The notes under the pieces: model-generated | What the model was told of the DNA's origin: nothing | What the model saw: only the letters and a program-made list of their open reading frames with translations | Databases searched by the model: none | DNA from: Streptomyces prasinopilosus | Lineage (GTDB): Bacteria; Actinomycetota; Actinomycetes; Streptomycetales; Streptomycetaceae | Direction of reading: 5' to 3' | DNA length: 35,562 nucleotides | Assembly: GCF_001419695.1 (NCBI RefSeq) | Contig: NZ_LIRG01000035.1 | Location: 1 to 35,562, forward strand | In this document: positions 22,434-29,499 of the stretch, one piece after another | Position numbering within the stretch: position 1 is the first letter of the stretch | How the letters are laid out: each line of letters begins with the position of its first letter | Made by a program: the position numbers and the translations under genes

Positions 22434-22775
22434 GGAGGTGTCCACCTCGAGTTCATCGGTCGGAGCGACTCTGTCGCATTCGAAATATCGAACATGGTGC
22501 GACTTGTCGAGCATTCCGGATGATAGGAGGGCGGCGTACCCCGTCAACCCTTCTCGCACAAGTCGTGCGCCGCTTCGAAACGTTCGAAGCGACTGGCGCG
22601 GATTCGGTGCGCCTCGGCCTTGCTCCCTTGCTGATCACGCGACAGATCCCGTTCCTCGGGGAGGTGTTGACAGGGCCGGTCGCCTCTCTAATATCCGTGG
22701 GGCGTCCGAGGTTTCCGAACGCCAATCGAAATTTCGAACCCCCTCTCCTCTCTCTTTCCTGCCGAAGGAGTCCCG
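22434..22775. promoter_or_regulatory. Divergent promoter region of GH43 and GH27 genes with repeated palindromes
   Basis: A 342-nt AT-richer spacer. Three TTCGAA-type inverted repeats are visible. Site A (22479-22492) is TTCGA/TCGAA around AATA. Site B (22571-22591) is CGCTTCGAA/TTCGAAGCG around ACG. Site C (22726-22737) is the perfect palindrome TCGAAATTTCGA. A further palindrome, GAGGTG-TC-CACCTC at 22435-22448, overlaps the GH43 leader. The spacing and symmetry suggest a LacI-type repressor acting on both genes. They resemble the CGAA...TTCG operators described upstream of xylan-use genes in Streptomyces. Confidence 0.6.
22667..22694 (+). promoter_or_regulatory. Near-consensus promoter of the GH27 gene
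   Basis: TTGACA (22667-22672) and TAATAT (22689-22694) are separated by 16 nt. The predicted start site is near 22701, so palindrome site C at 22726-22737 lies just downstream of it, in a classical roadblock or repressor position. Confidence 0.75.
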
Positions 22776-24422
22776 GTGCCCAGACGACCAGGCGGACGAC
22801 TGTTCCGCCTCCTCACGGCCGCCGTGCTGACGGTGACCGCGTCCGTGACGGCCTCAGCGCAGTCCACCGCCACGGCCGCGCCGGGCAGTCCGGCGCTCAC
22901 CCCACCGCTGGGGTGGAACAGCTGGAACAGCTTCGGGTGCGGAATCACCGAGGCCCAGGTCCGCCAAGCCGCCGACGCGATGGTGTCCTCGGGCATGCGG
23001 GACGCCGGCTACCGGTACGTGGTGGTCGACGACTGCTGGTTCGACCCGCAGCGTGACGCGCAGGGCAACCTGCGGGCCAACCCGACGAAGTTCCCGAGCG
23101 GGATGAAGGCCCTCGGGGACTACATCCACGGCAAGGGCCTGAAGTTCGGCATCTACCAGGTGCCGGGGGAGCGCACCTGCGCGCAGACCGTGGGCACTTA
23201 CCCGGGCTCCACGGGCAGCAGGGGCCACGAGGTCCAGGACGCCGCCACGTTCGCCGCGTGGGGAGTCGACTACCTCAAGTACGACTGGTGTTCCTCGAGC
23301 GGCACGCGTGACGAGCAGGTCGCGCGGTTCAAGCTGATGCGTGATGCCCTGCGCGCCACCGGTCGGCCGATCGTCTACAGCATCAACCCCAACAGCTTCC
23401 ACGCCATCACGGGGTCCACGTACGACTGGGGCGAGGTCGCCGACCTGTGGCGGACGACCGAGGACCTGCTCGACATCTGGCAGAACGGCAACACCAACAG
23501 CTACCCGATGGGCGTCGGCAACGTCCTGGACGTCAATGCGCCGCTGGCCGCGCAGTCCGGCCCGGGGCACTGGAACGACCCCGACATGCTGGTCGTCGGC
23601 CGCCCCGGCCTGTCGCTGACCGAGTCCCGCTCCCACTTCGCCCTGTGGGCGCTGATGAGTGCCCCGCTGATGGCCGGCAACGACATCCGCACGATGTCCG
23701 CCGACGTCAGCGCGATCCTGCGCAACCCGCGCCTGCTGGCGGTGAACCAGGACTCCCGGGGCGCGGGCGGACGCAGGGTGCGCGACGACGGCGACATCGA
23801 GGTGTTCGCCAAGCCCCTGGCGGACGGTTCGGTCGCGGTGGGGCTGTTCAACCGGGGCGAGAGCGCGGCGACGGTCACCACGACGGCCGCCCAGATCGGC
23901 CTGGGCGGAGGACCGTTCACCCTCACCGACCTGTGGACCGGCGGCACGTCGAGCACGTCCGGGCAGATCTCGGCGAGCGTCCCCGCGCACGGCGTCGCCG
24001 CGTACCGGGTGAGCGGCGGCAGCCCGCTGGCCGCCACCACCTCACGCCTGCGGGGCGACGCCTCCGGGCGCTGCGTGGACGTGGACAACGCCTCCACGGC
24101 CGCCGGCGCCGCGACTCTGCTGTGGGACTGCCACACGGCCGCCAACCAGCTGTGGACCACATGGGCGGGCGGCGAGATCCGCGTCTACGGCGACAAGTGC
24201 CTGGACGCCCACAACCAGGGCACCACCAACGGCACCCGTGTCATCACCTGGCCCTGCAACGGCCAGAACAACCAGAAGTGGACCATCGGCTCCGACGGCT
24301 CGATCCGCAACGTCCGTTCCGGACTGTGCCTCGACGCCAACGGGGCCGGCACCGCCAACGGGACCCCGCTGGTGCTGTGGACCTGCAACGGCCAGGCCAA
24401 CCAGAAGTGGACCCGCGCGTGA
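22776..24422 (+). CDS. Secreted GH27 alpha-galactosidase with C-terminal ricin-type lectin domain
   Basis: A 548-residue secreted enzyme removing terminal alpha-galactose. The signal peptide (about 1-35) ends near TATAAPG. The catalytic barrel starts with TPPLGWNSWNSFGC. The nucleophile is Asp170 in YLKYDWCS, and the acid/base is probably the Asp in WRTTEDLLD; GHWNDPDMLVVG is another family hallmark. A beta-sandwich follows. From about 415 a ricin B/CBM13 trefoil begins, with repeats ending QLW, QKW and QKW. The start is GTG with GAAGGAG 5-6 nt upstream. It is divergent from the GH43 gene, and common palindromes suggest joint control during hemicellulose use. Confidence 0.95.
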   Translation: MPRRPGGRLFRLLTAAVLTVTASVTASAQSTATAAPGSPALTPPLGWNSWNSFGCGITEAQVRQAADAMVSSGMRDAGYRYVVVDDCWFDPQRDAQGNLRANPTKFPSGMKALGDYIHGKGLKFGIYQVPGERTCAQTVGTYPGSTGSRGHEVQDAATFAAWGVDYLKYDWCSSSGTRDEQVARFKLMRDALRATGRPIVYSINPNSFHAITGSTYDWGEVADLWRTTEDLLDIWQNGNTNSYPMGVGNVLDVNAPLAAQSGPGHWNDPDMLVVGRPGLSLTESRSHFALWALMSAPLMAGNDIRTMSADVSAILRNPRLLAVNQDSRGAGGRRVRDDGDIEVFAKPLADGSVAVGLFNRGESAATVTTTAAQIGLGGGPFTLTDLWTGGTSSTSGQISASVPAHGVAAYRVSGGSPLAATTSRLRGDASGRCVDVDNASTAAGAATLLWDCHTAANQLWTTWAGGEIRVYGDKCLDAHNQGTTNGTRVITWPCNGQNNQKWTIGSDGSIRNVRSGLCLDANGAGTANGTPLVLWTCNGQANQKWTRA

Positions 24423-24631
24423 GCGACACGGCCCCGGGCCACGGCCAGAGCGACACCACCCCGGCCCCGGCCTCCCGCACGGCTGCCGCGTCCGCCGGCC
24501 CGGCCGCCCCCGGCTCCGGCTGCGGCGGGGCCCCGGGCGTCGGTACCTCGGCTTCCCGGCCGGCCGGCCACACCGGCAGCACCCTCCCGCCGAGCGCCTG
24601 CACCCCGCACGGCACCGCCCGCGGCTGAGCG

Positions 24632-24667
24632 CCGTGTCCGCCCGGGGGATCTCCCGGGCGGACACGG
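24632..24667. terminator. Long perfect hairpin, bidirectional terminator
   Basis: Arms at 24632-24646 and 24653-24667 pair over 15 bp without mismatch, with a 6-nt loop GGATCT. The left arm reads CCGTGTCCGCCCGGG. No T run follows, as is common in Streptomyces. It is 210 nt downstream of the GH27 stop and 8 nt from the stop of a minus-strand open frame, so it probably served two convergent genes. Confidence 0.75.
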
Positions 24668-24674
24668 TCCCGGC

Positions 24675-24755
24675 TCAGGGCGTCGTGCCCGTCACCGTGG
24701 TCCCCGACGCGGTGAGGCAGTGCGCCGTCGAGCGGCCCGCGACCGTCGGCATGGC
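24675..24755 (-). pseudogene. Possible 3' remnant of a lost minus-strand gene
   Basis: The minus strand reads MPTVAGRSTAHCLTASGTTV and ends GTTP-stop at 24675, just beyond the long hairpin. The composition (Thr, Val, Ser, Gly, Ala and a Cys) resembles the C-terminal end of a secreted or binding-domain protein more than noise. Upstream the frame becomes Arg/Pro-rich and gene-like character is lost. It may be what is left after deletion of a convergent gene. This is weak evidence from a short stretch, and it could be chance. Confidence 0.2.
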
Positions 24756-24991
24756 GCTCCGACCGCACTCTTGATGCGAGGTGTCGGAAGGGCGGTCGCA
24801 GCGGTCGAGGGAGGGGGAAGGCGACCGCGCCGGCCGGCCGATCGGGAAGACCTTCGGCGGGCGGCCGATGCGGCGGCAGCGACTTGGTCGACCGGGGCCC
24901 GGGCAGGCGGTCCCCGGGAGGGGAGCAGGAATTCCGCCCGAGCAGCCGACCCGCCGCACGGCGGTGCGCCCCGGTGCGAAATACTCCCCCG
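24756..24991. other. Intergenic region before the acetyltransferase gene
   Basis: GC-rich sequence with no gene, strong promoter or repeat that I can recognise. Open frames through it are Arg/Gly/Pro-rich shadows. Confidence 0.4.
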
Positions 24992-25480
24992 ATGGGTTCA
25001 CGCACTTCCCCGATCAGCCGGCCGATCACGATACGGAGGGCTGTCGCGCGGGATGCCAAACGGCTCACGCGGCTCGTGCGTGGCTCGGGCGCCTACGCGG
25101 GTAAGTACGCAGCCGCGGTCGCGGGCTACCGGGTCGGGCCGGATTACCTCGAGGCCCACCGCGCCTTTGTGGCCGTCGGCGCCGACGAGCACGGAGGCCG
25201 GGTCCTCGGGTTCTACTCGCTCGTCCTCGCTCCCCCGGAGCTCGACCTGCTGTTCGTCGCCGACGAAGCGCAAGGACGGGGTATCGGACGGCTGCTCGTT
25301 GCGCACATGCAGTCCGAGGCCCGTGCCGCCGGGCTCGACCGTGTCAAGGTCGTGTCGCACCTTCCCGCCGAGGGCTTCTACCACCGCGCCGGTGCGGTGC
25401 GGATCGGGACCGCGCTCGCGAACCCACCCGCCGTGCCGTGGGACCGTCCCGAATTCGAGTTCCGCGTTTCTTCGGAGTGA
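24992..25480 (+). CDS. GNAT-family N-acetyltransferase
   Basis: A 162-residue GNAT acyltransferase, transferring acetyl from acetyl-CoA to an amine of unknown identity. The N-terminal strand ITIRRAVARDAKRLTRLV is typical. Motif A, which binds the CoA pyrophosphate, is EAQGRGIGRLLVAHMQSEA near residues 92-110, and VKVVSHLPAEGFYHRAGAV matches motif B. ATG 24992 is chosen because it immediately precedes the family fold; its ribosome site is weak. It stands alone, with no operon partner. Confidence 0.88.
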   Translation: MGSRTSPISRPITIRRAVARDAKRLTRLVRGSGAYAGKYAAAVAGYRVGPDYLEAHRAFVAVGADEHGGRVLGFYSLVLAPPELDLLFVADEAQGRGIGRLLVAHMQSEARAAGLDRVKVVSHLPAEGFYHRAGAVRIGTALANPPAVPWDRPEFEFRVSSE

Positions 25481-25945
25481 CGCGGTGTGCCGGTTCGCAG
25501 GGCACCGGCTTCGCCTGCAGGGTGGCCGGCATACAGGAGCCGCTGGACGCCGCGCGCTCCGTGTGTGCCGTCGTCCCTGCCCTGGCGGGGGATCGCCTGC
25601 GCCGGCGGCCTCTCCCGGCGACTCCCTCACCTCCGGCACTCCCAGAGCCGTTGGGATAGCGCACACCTCAGCTCGCTCCACACACGATCGAGGTCGGCCG
25701 CTGTGAATGCGTAGTTTCACATGTCACGCCCGCATCAGGAGCGAGGCGAGGCTGCTGCTGGACGCCTTTCGAGGACGTCTTACGGACAGCCGCGTACGTC
25801 GTTGCCCCCTGGCGGTCAGGGTTGCACTTTGTGAGACCGCTCTTCCTGAGACGTAGCACTCCAAGTGGATCAATATCTGTGCTCGCGAAGTGAGGCTTTG
25901 ACAGACCGCGTAGTGAGAGTTTTTGCCGCAATGAGCAGAGCGGAA
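25481..25945. other. Intergenic region upstream of the cold-shock gene
   Basis: No gene is recognised. The first half is GC-rich. From about 25700 the base composition becomes markedly more AT-rich, consistent with regulatory DNA. A TTGACA at 25898-25903 has no good -10 at the right distance. Short frames on both strands lack ribosome sites and domains. Confidence 0.4.
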
Positions 25946-25977
25946 TTGCGTAATGCGCACGGGCCGTTCCGGTGTGC

Positions 25978-25983
25978 TACTGT
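25978..25983 (+). promoter_or_regulatory. Candidate -10 element of the cold-shock gene
   Basis: TACTGT preceded by TGTGC may be the -10 of the cold-shock promoter, with TGCGCA (25954-25959) as a weak -35 at 18 nt. It would give a leader of about 160 nt, in keeping with the long leaders of cold-shock genes. The assignment is tentative. Confidence 0.35.
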
Positions 25984-26017
25984 CGATCTCAGTTGCAGTT
26001 GTGGTTCCCAAAACTTC

Positions 26018-26057
26018 AAGTGCCCCGACCCGGCTTCTGTCGGTCGGGAGCACTTTT
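26018..26057 (+). promoter_or_regulatory. Structured 5' leader hairpin of the cold-shock mRNA
   Basis: AAGTGC plus CCCGACC (26018-26030) pairs with GGTCGGG (26042-26048) and GCACTT (26050-26055), giving 13 bp with one bulged A and an 11-nt loop, followed by a short T run. It is about 100 nt upstream of the cold-shock start, inside the predicted leader. It could act as an attenuator, a stability element or a temperature-responsive structure. It might instead be a terminator of an upstream transcript. Confidence 0.6.
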
Positions 26058-26152
26058 GTAAATCCGGTCATTTTCCGGGCGGGGTGATCATCGCGGCGAC
26101 ACGGTGTCCGTACGGTGCGGATTCCGATGTACTGCCCCAAAGGAGATATGAC

Positions 26153-26356
26153 ATGGCTGCTGGTACCGTGAAGTGGTTCAACGCGGAAAAGGGCTTCGGC
26201 TTCATCGAGCAGGACGGTGGCGGCGCCGACGTGTTCGCCCACTACTCGAACATCGCCGCGCAGGGCTTCCGTGAGCTGCTCGAAGGTCAGAAGGTCAACT
26301 TCGACATCGCGCAGGGCCAGAAGGGCCCGACGGCCGAGAACATCGTTCCCGCCTGA
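26153..26356 (+). CDS. Cold-shock protein (CspA family)
   Basis: A 67-residue single cold-shock domain that binds single-stranded RNA and DNA and acts as an RNA chaperone. RNP1 is KGFGFI (residues 14-19) and RNP2 is DVFAHYS (about 27-33). The surface-aromatic pattern [13 protein letters not shown] is fully conserved. The start has AAAGGAG at good spacing; a nearer ATG at 26148 is in a different frame. It is followed by its own hairpin terminator, then a DEAD-box helicase gene, a partnership typical of cold adaptation. Confidence 0.97.
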   Translation: MAAGTVKWFNAEKGFGFIEQDGGGADVFAHYSNIAAQGFRELLEGQKVNFDIAQGQKGPTAENIVPA

Positions 26357-26374
26357 CGCTCACGCACCATCTGT

Positions 26375-26412
26375 AGCTGGGGCCCGCATCCTTCGGGGTG
26401 CGGGCCCCAGCT
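26375..26412 (+). terminator. Terminator of the cold-shock gene
   Basis: AGCTGGGGCCCGCA (26375-26388) pairs perfectly with TGCGGGCCCCAGCT (26399-26412), a 14-bp stem with a 10-nt loop containing TTCG. It starts 18 nt after the stop codon. Transcripts passing it could continue into the helicase gene. Confidence 0.85.
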
Positions 26413-26701
26413 GCACGCATTTCCCGCAGCGGTTTCACTCGCGGGACGACTCGGAGGAATCCGCAGTCCCACCACGCGCGGCTCCTCCTTCAGTGATGCA
26501 CGAGCGTCCTGAAGAGCTGCGTCACAGCCGACGCTCGGATCTTACGTCCCCATCGCGTCACCCATTTCAGCACCTGTGCCCCCGGATATTTCCGCCGGCC
26601 TAAAGCTGTTTTTCTTTGCCGCCGGTCCATACTTGTAATTCTCCATGTCGCTCATTGCTGCGGGAATTCCTTGATATGTGCCACATCGAGGAAGGTTCCG
26701 C
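26413..26701. other. Leader region of the DEAD-box helicase gene
   Basis: No gene is seen. The last 110 nt are AT-rich and contain a ribosome site GAGGAAGG before ATG 26702. A clear promoter with proper spacing could not be assigned. The AT-rich stretch may carry a cold-responsive leader as in the preceding gene. Confidence 0.4.
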
Positions 26702-28195
26702 ATGAACCGCACACGTACGAACGATCGCTCCGCCCGCGCCCGTAGTGGCAGTGCCGACGCAGGAAGGGGCGGCAGCCGCTTCGGCTCGCAGGCACAGCCC
26801 CGTTCGGGCGGGCCTGCCCGGTCCGGTGGTTACGGCCGCCGGCCCGCCGCAGTGCAGGGTGAGTTCGCACTGCCCAGGACGATCACCCCCGCGTTGCCCG
26901 CCGTGGAGGCGTTCGCCGATCTCGACATGCCCGAGCAGTTGCTGGCCGAACTCGGCATGCAGGGGGTGACCGCGCCGTTCCCGATCCAGGGCGCGACGCT
27001 GCCCAACTCCCTGGCGGGCCGTGACGTTCTGGGCCGCGGGCGCACCGGTTCCGGCAAGACCCTCGCCTTCGGCCTCGCCCTACTCGCCCGTACCGCTGGA
27101 CAGCGTGCTGAGCCCCGCCAGCCGCTGGGGCTGATCCTCGTACCGACGCGTGAGCTGGCGCAGCAGGTCACCGACGCGCTCACCCCGTACGCCCGCTCCG
27201 TCCGGCTGCGGCTGGCCACGGTGGTGGGCGGGATGCCGATCGGCCGGCAGGCCGGCGCGCTGCGCGGCGGGGCCGAGGTCGTCGTCGCGACGCCCGGACG
27301 GCTCAAGGACCTCATCGACCGTGGCGACTGCCGGCTGGACCAGGTCGCCGTCACCGTCCTCGACGAGGCGGACCAGATGGCCGACATGGGCTTCATGCCG
27401 CAGGTCACCGCGCTGCTCGACCAGGTGCGTCCGGAGGGGCAGCGGATGCTGTTCTCCGCCACCTTGGACCGCAACGTCGACCTGCTGGTGCGCCGCTACC
27501 TGAGCGACCCCGTCGTGCACTCCGTCGACCCGTCGGCCGGTGCGGTCACGACGATGGAGCACCACGTGCTCCACGTCCACGGCGCCGACAAGCACGCCGC
27601 CACGACGGAGATCGCCGCCCGCGACGGCCGTGTGATCATGTTCCTGGACACCAAGCACGCCGTCGACCGGCTGACCCAGGACCTGCTCAGCAGCGGGGTA
27701 CGCGCCGCTGCGCTGCACGGCGGCAAGTCGCAGCCGCAGCGCACCCGCACGCTGGCGCAGTTCAAGACGGGGCACGTCACCGTGCTGGTGGCGACCAACG
27801 TCGCGGCGCGCGGCATCCACGTCGACAGCCTCGACCTCGTCGTCAACGTCGACCCTCCGACCGACCACAAGGACTACCTCCACCGCGGCGGCCGCACGGC
27901 CCGCGCCGGCGAGTCCGGCAGCGTCGTCACGCTGGTCACACCGAACCAGCGCCGCGGCATGGTCCGCCTCATGTCGGACGCCGGAATCCGGCCGCAGACC
28001 ACCCAGATCCGCTCGGGAGACGAGGCCCTGAGCCGGATCACCGGAGCCCAGGCCCCCTCCGGCATCCCGGTCGTCATCACCGCACCGGTGGTCGACCGCC
28101 CCAAGCGCAGCGCCTCCTCCCGCGGTCGGCGCCGCCCCTCCTCGACGGCCCGGCGGGCTCTCGTACGCCGGCCCGTCCTCGGCGTGGTGGCCTAG
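26702..28195 (+). CDS. DEAD-box ATP-dependent RNA helicase
   Basis: A 497-residue RNA helicase that unwinds short RNA duplexes and remodels RNPs. Residues 1-60 are a basic Arg/Gly/Ser-rich tail. The Q motif runs from about 71, Walker A is GRTGSGKT (113-120), Ia is PTRELAQQ, Ib is TPGRLKDLI, II is DEAD (221-224), III is SAT, IV is VIMFLDTK, V is NVAARGIHV and VI is HRGGRTARAG (from 394). The C-terminal 40 residues are again basic. Motif VI differs slightly from the usual HRIGRTGRAG, but all arginines are kept. It lies downstream of a cold-shock gene and upstream of a CBS-domain gene, suggesting a cold-induced unit. Confidence 0.95.
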   Translation: MNRTRTNDRSARARSGSADAGRGGSRFGSQAQPRSGGPARSGGYGRRPAAVQGEFALPRTITPALPAVEAFADLDMPEQLLAELGMQGVTAPFPIQGATLPNSLAGRDVLGRGRTGSGKTLAFGLALLARTAGQRAEPRQPLGLILVPTRELAQQVTDALTPYARSVRLRLATVVGGMPIGRQAGALRGGAEVVVATPGRLKDLIDRGDCRLDQVAVTVLDEADQMADMGFMPQVTALLDQVRPEGQRMLFSATLDRNVDLLVRRYLSDPVVHSVDPSAGAVTTMEHHVLHVHGADKHAATTEIAARDGRVIMFLDTKHAVDRLTQDLLSSGVRAAALHGGKSQPQRTRTLAQFKTGHVTVLVATNVAARGIHVDSLDLVVNVDPPTDHKDYLHRGGRTARAGESGSVVTLVTPNQRRGMVRLMSDAGIRPQTTQIRSGDEALSRITGAQAPSGIPVVITAPVVDRPKRSASSRGRRRPSSTARRALVRRPVLGVVA

Positions 28196-28241
28196 AACCT
28201 TCGTGATCAGGAAGCTGACCCATTTCTGCAGGAGGCACCTT

Positions 28242-28646
28242 TTGACGCCGGTTCAGACGCAGCCCCGCTCGGCGGACGCCAACCCCTTGCACAGGACGGT
28301 GGTCGAGTTCATCGACGTGGCCGGACCGCAGGTCTGTGACGACATGAGCGTCGAGGTGGCGCCGGCCGTCATAGCCGCCGCACGCACGGGCCGACTGGTC
28401 GTCTGCGACCAGGACGACCAGCGCATCGGCCCGGTGACCCGAACCGACCTCACCGCCGTCCGCGACAGCGGCGCTCACACGGACCGCGTCCGCCTGCGCG
28501 ACATCCTCGGCGACCACGGATCGTTCACCTCACCCGTGACCACGAGGGGCGAAGCCGAGCACGCGATGCGCTCCCTTCGGCTCGGTGCTCTGCGGGTCGT
28601 CGACGAGCAAGGCAGCGCCCCGGGCAGCCTCGCCCTCTCCCGCTGA
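28242..28646 (+). CDS. CBS-domain protein
   Basis: A 134-residue small protein resembling a CBS-domain pair (nucleotide-sensing modules). The first segment is VCDDMSVEVAPAVIAAARTGRLVVCDQDDQRIGPVTRTDLTAV; the second is VTTRGEAEHAMRSLRLGALRVVDEQG. The start is TTG with GGAGG 6 nt upstream; a GTG at 28203 lacks a comparable site. It follows the helicase by 46 nt and is probably co-transcribed. The ligand and partner are unknown. The fit to the CBS consensus is partial. Confidence 0.7.
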   Translation: MTPVQTQPRSADANPLHRTVVEFIDVAGPQVCDDMSVEVAPAVIAAARTGRLVVCDQDDQRIGPVTRTDLTAVRDSGAHTDRVRLRDILGDHGSFTSPVTTRGEAEHAMRSLRLGALRVVDEQGSAPGSLALSR

Positions 28647-28696
28647 AATGCCTCGCCCCTGGTCGGACCGTTCTTCCCTTCTCTCTGTGAGGCCCC

Positions 28697-29035
28697 ATGC
28701 GCTGCGTCATCGCCCGCTTCCCCTTCGAGCTCACCAAGGGCGGAGTGCTGGAATCGATGAAGGGCATCAAGCCCGAACCGGTCGCCGGAGAATCGGTGAT
28801 CATCGGCCGCCGCCACTACCCCGTCAAGCAAGTCGGCCAGGTCATCACCCGCCAGGACCGCCGTGACTTCAGTGCCGCCGAAGTCCTCCGGGCCATGACT
28901 CAGCTCGGCTTCACCTGCCGCGCCCTCCCCGAGGCCGCGCCTCTGGGCATCCCCGGCTCGCTGCAGCACGCCTCCGCGATGCTCGGCACCCCCGGGACGG
29001 TCCGACCGGGTAAACAGGCACGAGCCGACATCTGA
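28697..29035 (+). CDS. Conserved small protein of unknown function in the cold-shock group
   Basis: A 112-residue protein beginning MRCVIARFPFELTKGGVLESM, with no membrane segment or signal and no domain I can name. It is basic with high third-position GC, starts at ATG with GAGG upstream, and ends 8 nt before a strong terminator. Its place after the helicase and CBS genes suggests a role in the same response. Parts (RRHYPVKQVGQVITRQDRRDFSAAEV) look like a small globular fold. Confidence 0.75.
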   Translation: MRCVIARFPFELTKGGVLESMKGIKPEPVAGESVIIGRRHYPVKQVGQVITRQDRRDFSAAEVLRAMTQLGFTCRALPEAAPLGIPGSLQHASAMLGTPGTVRPGKQARADI

Positions 29036-29043
29036 CCAGAAGC

Positions 29044-29075
29044 GTGGGCCCGACCGGTACGCCGGTCGGGCCCAC
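29044..29075 (+). terminator. Terminator of the helicase-CBS-unknown unit
   Basis: GTGGGCCCGACCGG (29044-29057) and CCGGTCGGGCCCAC (29062-29075) form a perfect 14-bp stem with the 4-nt loop TACG. It lies 8 nt after the stop codon. Confidence 0.88.
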
Positions 29076-29499
29076 ACTGCGTGCAGCATGGTCCCGTCGC
29101 TGTCGCTGCACCCGTTCCCTCTCCGTGGCTGCTTGCTGGATCCGGTCGATGAGGTGGTGTTGTGACGCCGTCGGCGAACATGGTCGCCTCGGTCGTGCCC
29201 GGTGGTCTTGTCGTGAGTGACGGCGGCGTACAGGCGGGCGAGGTCCTGCACGACCTCGGCTGGCGTGACCGTGACCCCCGTGTGACGCTCCGGGCACTCC
29301 AGAGACCGCCCCCAAGGTGCTAAAACTCCCGTTGAACTGCGGGTTTTCGCGCCTCCATTCCCTGGGACGTGTTCCCGACGACTCATCATGCGGAGTGCGT
29401 TGCCGTTCCGGCCTCCTGGGGTGGCTGCTGACTCCCGTGCCCGACCTCGATGCCGGCGAGCCCCCGACCGGAACCGGGGGCGTGCTGCCGGGCTGTGAC
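29076..29499. other. Convergent intergenic region with a possible relic and a small hairpin
   Basis: No intact gene. On the minus strand, about 29180-29280 reads VTPAEVVQDLARLYAAVTHD, which looks protein-like but has no start or continuation, so it may be a relic. At 29322-29347, AAAACTCCCG and CGGGTTTT form an imperfect stem that, read from the minus strand, ends in a T run after CGGG. It could terminate the RNase J transcript 150 nt after its stop. Confidence 0.35.

Noticed and set aside
25668-25931. 87-codon minus-strand frame in the spacer before the cold-shock gene
   Set aside because: No ribosome site, domain or convincing codon bias; the region looks like regulatory DNA.
28203-28241. 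GTG start at 28203 for the CBS-domain protein
   Set aside because: A strong GGAGG lies within this stretch at the right distance from TTG 28242, and the extra 13 residues do not fit the domain.
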